From: Micromussa lordhowensis
Lineage: Eukaryota > Cnidaria > Anthozoa > Scleractinia > Lobophylliidae
Length of the DNA stretch: 64,000 nt
Reading direction: 5' to 3'
Assembly: GCA_964020085.1 (NCBI GenBank)
Contig: OZ026597.1
Coordinates: 10,542,162 to 10,606,161, forward strand
Made by a program: the position numbers and the translations under genes. The notes beneath the pieces are model-generated. The model was given only the letters and a program-made list of their open reading frames with translations. It did no database searches and was not told the DNA's origin. How positions within the stretch are numbered: position 1 is the stretch's first letter; every line of letters starts with the position of its first letter. Below are positions 59,813-64,000 of the stretch, piece after piece.

Positions 59813-62800
59813 ATAGTGTGTTGTTTAGGAGTACTCTACCTCTTAGGCCATTTACTTTTTTTTGTTTACTATCGAATGTGTTCCGTGATTTTTGGTCTGT
59901 CGGTCGGTTAGAAATTAAAAAAAGCCAAAACATGAAAAAAAAAAGAAGACTCGAACTAGGAGGCCTAGAACCTCAGCATAATAACATGCGGAGCCTGGAA
60001 ATGGCAAGACGTGGTTAAACTCAAGCATGAACAGCGAAAAAAAGATGATAAAACATTGACTGTATTGAAATTATGTGTAATTACCTTCGTCATAACTTTT
60101 TTTGGAAAACGTGAAAACAGTCGAAAATGGGCAATAGCCTTAGGGGATAAAAAAATTACGCCACACCCACAAACAAGGACATTGGACAAACGAGTAACTG
60201 GTCAAAACTAGTAGCAGCATATCTTCCTGTAGCCCGACTTACGATCTTAGATCATCTTGTTATTTATGATGTTTCTTGGGCTGGCAGTCTACAATTCTTG
60301 GGAAACAAAATTCAACCAGTGCAGTAAATAGATGACATTCACCAGAATAATTAATGGCGATTACCTGTATGAAAAGTTCTCTCATTGGCTGAACTAAAGA
60401 GTTATAAATCAGTTAGCTGCTAAATGCCTTCCAATGATGTCACCACCTACATGTAATTTTATTTTAAAACATTCTTAATAATTATTATGTGTATACATAA
60501 ATTTAGAGCCACATTTTGTCTGTCATTTATACACATTGTCTGTCATTTATACACATTTGTAGAATACACATTGTAGTATACAGAATTCAAGACGTTTCTA
60601 TTCTTTTGTCCAAGATGAAATTTTCTTGAAATCTAGAACCAGCTGACCAGCATTTCATCTAGAAAGCCAGTCTTGAACATTTGTTGCTTAATTCTTTGAA
60701 AGACCTAAACACTTGTTTCCTTTTTGCCAGACTTTTATTAGTCTCTATCCATATACAAGGTTTGGAAAAGGAGTTTGCAGATTTCCATACTATTTTCAAG
60801 AATCCCAGACTGTAGGGCCCCTTTCTTTGGCTCTATATGGTATGTGGTAAACAAGGACTATAAGAACAATAAAATCCTTACAAAACAAAATGTATTGAAT
60901 TTTGATTCAAATTGGAACAATTTCAAGTGTTGTCCTGTCTTTTATATATCTGGTGATGACATACAAGCCAGTCAGCCTATAGTATTCTTCCTTATCAAAA
61001 GCAAAGCAATTCAACAGTAGTTTATGGCTAAATTGGTCTCAGAACTGGATTTACAGACACAGCTTTGCATAAAATGAAGCCATAGACAAAACATACATCT
61101 CCCATTCCACAACATGAAATTTAATGCACTGTGTGTTGTAAATTCATGTCAAAAAGTCCATGTCATGTCCATTAGTTTTCACCAGAGCCCATTTTTGATC
61201 ACTTTGCTTGACATGTCATGCCATTCATGAAACACACTGTGTGTAGTCTGCGTACTCGACTCACTGACCCTTCAACAACTTGTGAAAATATGATGTATGA
61301 ATAAATCTATCCTTCTCAAACCAAAACATGCACGAAAAAACGCTCTTCTGTTGCCCAGAAAACAATTTTTAAGATATCATAACGCAAACGTGGCATACTG
61401 AATTCTATATAAAACTTAATTGTTCGAAGGATAGGCATCTTGCCATTCGCACGACATCCACGCGTCGGTGATGGAATTCTATTCGCTTCAGTAATTAGCG
61501 ACTGAGGCCCTCATGTAAATAGGAAATACCAACCAGAAGCTTTTCAGATTTAAACTGGCTTACAATGCAAAATCCACAAGAAACGTAAATGCCTTCTTCA
61601 AAACTTCTTTAAATATTTGGTATCTTTCGAGATTTTGTCAATCAACGAATTTGGAGACCTGCAAATTATCCGGTATCTGCGGCTTCGCGCCATGGTGTGA
61701 CGGCAGGCACACAAATGTAAAATACTCACAGTAACAAATTATTGAGGAAGGACTGAAACAAAAGATCTTCTCGGCAATGGAATCTAATAATACAATCTCT
61801 AGATTGACTTGCAAAAAATGACAAAACACAGAATTAGTTCTGGCAAGCCTGAATACAAGCACTTTTAAATGTACACGCATCGACATGGGAACACATGAAG
61901 ACAGATAACCAACAAACAGCTACAATCCGACTGCAGTACTGCATGGCCTATTTTAAGGTACCATTCTCGTTTCAGTTATTTTAGGTATTTCTGTTACTCG
62001 TAAAAACGATTCTTTGTTGAAGAATACTTCCTATTTCGTTCCATCGATGATTGACTTCGCTTCAAAATGACAGTGCTTTTCTTGTTGACAAGTTCAAATA
62101 ACGGAGACGTTGGTTAGAAAGTGTAAGTATGTTTTGTTATCATCACGAAAATAAGAACCATTACTTCGAGTTTGTAAAAATAAAAAAGATCTGAAACTGC
62201 TTATGGTTTTCTGCCACGAAACTTTATCATATGAACTATAAAATAGCGCACTAATAATAACGTAAAAGATTATAAGCTTATTTAAATTCCCGGTTAAATT
62301 CCGTTTGCACTGGCGAATCCGAAACAAAGCTCTCGTCGACTCACTTTTTCGTCGTAGCCATCAACAGGCATTGTCAATACAGAAAAAGAAACTTATTCTT
62401 TGTAAGATTTCTTACTTCGAAATTCAGATAGCGTGGGAATTGCATGTTTTTCAAATGCGTTGCACGTAGTTAGCTAGAGAAGCTCACGAGAAGCTGTCTG
62501 TATGCGCAAGCCTTGCTGGAAACTGCATCCAAATTTATTACAGCTGCGAACAGGCAATTAGAATACGATCGTACGCTTTCGATAGAAAAGCTTCTTCTTG
62601 CTTCCACTGACTTTCAAATCTCTCGTAGTAAACTTGTAGCGTTGGGTTGTATAACATGACGTTCGATCTGAGACAGACACGGCAATACGACACACAAATT
62701 ACGACTCCTCTACATCGAACAAGGTGAAACAGTCCCCTACGACCTGTATTAGTTTTTACTTACCCATACTTCAGTCTTTCTCACAGTCCAAACAATCCTC

Positions 62801-63253
62801 TCTAACCATGAGAAGCAAAATCTCGCTGCATTATTCTAAACGGAAAGTACGCACCATCCAAAGTTTACAGTCGAACAAAAGACTGGTCACGTGCTCTAAA
62901 GAGGCGGGATATTGGATTCAAAAGGACAATTATGGTCATGCAGAAAAGTAAACAACTGGTTTCGTAAACGAAATCCGCTCGAAACGTACGGGTTTTTAGA
63001 CACAAAAAATATGTGATTATAAAAAGAAAAGTCCATTGTTAAATGTGGTTTTTCCTTTTGCCGTCGGTATTGGAGATTATTAAAACCGGATTTGCGTAAA
63101 TGAGTGAGTAGGTGCGCTCCACTAATCATTTCCTCCAGAACAGTAGGTCTTTTGCTATTTGTGTGTTTTGGTGTGAAAGGAAAATCTACTGCAATTTATG
63201 GAACTTCCTCGACCTAAGTTCGCGTATGAAAGTGATCAAGATCTAAAACTTTT
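59813..63253. other. No recognised gene
   Basis: AT-rich sequence with short frames on both strands. A minus-strand ORF (62327-62094) starts with a hydrophobic segment (LNKLIIFYVIISALFYSS) that could be a signal peptide, and about 62350-62340 offers ATG with a strong donor (AAAA-GTGAGT), but neither can be tied to the semaphorin. Confidence 0.45.
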
Positions 63254-63668
63254 GTGGCTCAAAACAGTTTGCAGCAGTTAGATTTTGATGGGTCATTATA
63301 ACGACTATTTATCTTGGTTTCAAAAAATTGGTGAACACATTGTTATCATATATAGGTTACCATAGTAACAGTATGACCTGCTACAAACACCCTTAATTAC
63401 AGCTTTAGGGGCTTATAATTCAAAAACGACACGGTGAGTTTTTTATATTGTCCAATTTCCATAAGTATGACCATACGTAACTTTTGGCAAAGTTTTAAAA
63501 AAATCTGTAGATAGGGTTCAGAGCCACCTTAAAGTTTTGAGAATTAACTTGTTTGCAACGTGTTCACCAATGACTGGGAAAAGTTTTGATACCATGATTG
63601 TAGCATCAAGTGATGCAGTGGTTAACGACCCATCAAAATCTAAGTTCTGGAAACGGTTTTGAGCCACC
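63254..63668. mobile_element. MITE with GTGGCTCAAAAC-type inverted ends
   Basis: Left end GTGGCTCAAAACAGTTTGCA, right end CGGTTTTGAGCCAC, with arms of about 50 bases sharing TTAGATTTTGATGGGTC. An extra internal AGAGCCACCTTAAAG near 63515 suggests a nested or rearranged copy. Confidence 0.7.
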
Positions 63669-64000
63669 TTAATGACTGACTATTACGGAGCTTTCTCGAC
63701 ATCTACATCCAATTTTCCGGGCTAGATACAGTCCACTATTACTGATTCAAGTAACATGTTTATTTAACAAGGAAAAATATGTAAAAAATCATTTCAGTAA
63801 AATGCTCCCCCGTCTCTGCTCCCCCCCCCCCAAACATTGCGAAATAATACTGTTGACGTGATTTCCAAAACTCGTAACTAAAGTAAATTCCTAGTTAGTA
63901 CATTCATTAGAACGTAGGAGTGGTGAACGTTTTTTTTTTTTGTTTCATGCAATTTGAGTGCGTTTGCATCCCGATTTCAACACTCACTCATTCGAGCGTT

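Noticed and set aside
62094..62327. Minus-strand ORF with hydrophobic segment as a possible semaphorin signal-peptide exon
   Set aside because: No donor gives the required phase in a convincing context, and it lies 15 kb from the first recognised exon.

Overview
The window looks like nuclear DNA of a cnidarian, most likely an anthozoan such as a stony coral. The signs are a gene split into many short exons by long AT-rich introns, GT/AG splice sites, no operon-like packing, frequent TACATGTA-type words, and a dense mix of eukaryotic transposon classes (ISL2EU, hAT, tyrosine-recombinase retroelements, LINE and tRNA-SINE fragments, many foldback MITEs). The species call is inference; the gene and element calls rest on the sequence.

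One host gene dominates the minus strand. From about 47.4 kb down to 4.84 kb, 25 exons can be joined with matching splice phases at every junction. They encode about 956 residues of a transmembrane semaphorin: sema domain, PSI domain, two Ig domains, a SEA domain with an autoproteolysis-type GSVV motif, one transmembrane helix and a basic/serine-rich tail of about 120 residues. The first exon (signal peptide) was not found. A SEA domain is not part of any semaphorin class I know, so this architecture is the main biological lead.

The introns are filled by transposons. (1) 19664-23614 is an ISL2EU-type DNA transposon with 55-bp terminal inverted repeats and an AT target duplication, an intact THAP+DDE transposase and a decayed SAP/SWIM/YqaJ-exonuclease gene. 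(2) 28839-33651 is a hAT element with a two-exon, intact transposase of about 919 residues. (3) 35053-46079 is an 11-kb element flanked by TA with no visible transposase. It carries subterminal tandem arrays and holds a second element (37765-44959, 8-bp target duplication), which holds a third (38426-44620), a DIRS-order retroelement.

Upstream of the recognised exons, 51494-56975 holds a second DIRS-order retroelement. Both retroelements encode Gag, RT-RNase H and a tyrosine recombinase, and both show the A1-ORFs-B1-A2-B2 split-direct-repeat layout of Ngaro/PAT types. The first has a 1116-bp in-frame duplication and a frameshift. The second has lost catalytic residues in all three enzymatic domains. 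The ends of the window (1-4.8 kb and 57-64 kb) contain MITEs and tandem repeats but no gene I can support.
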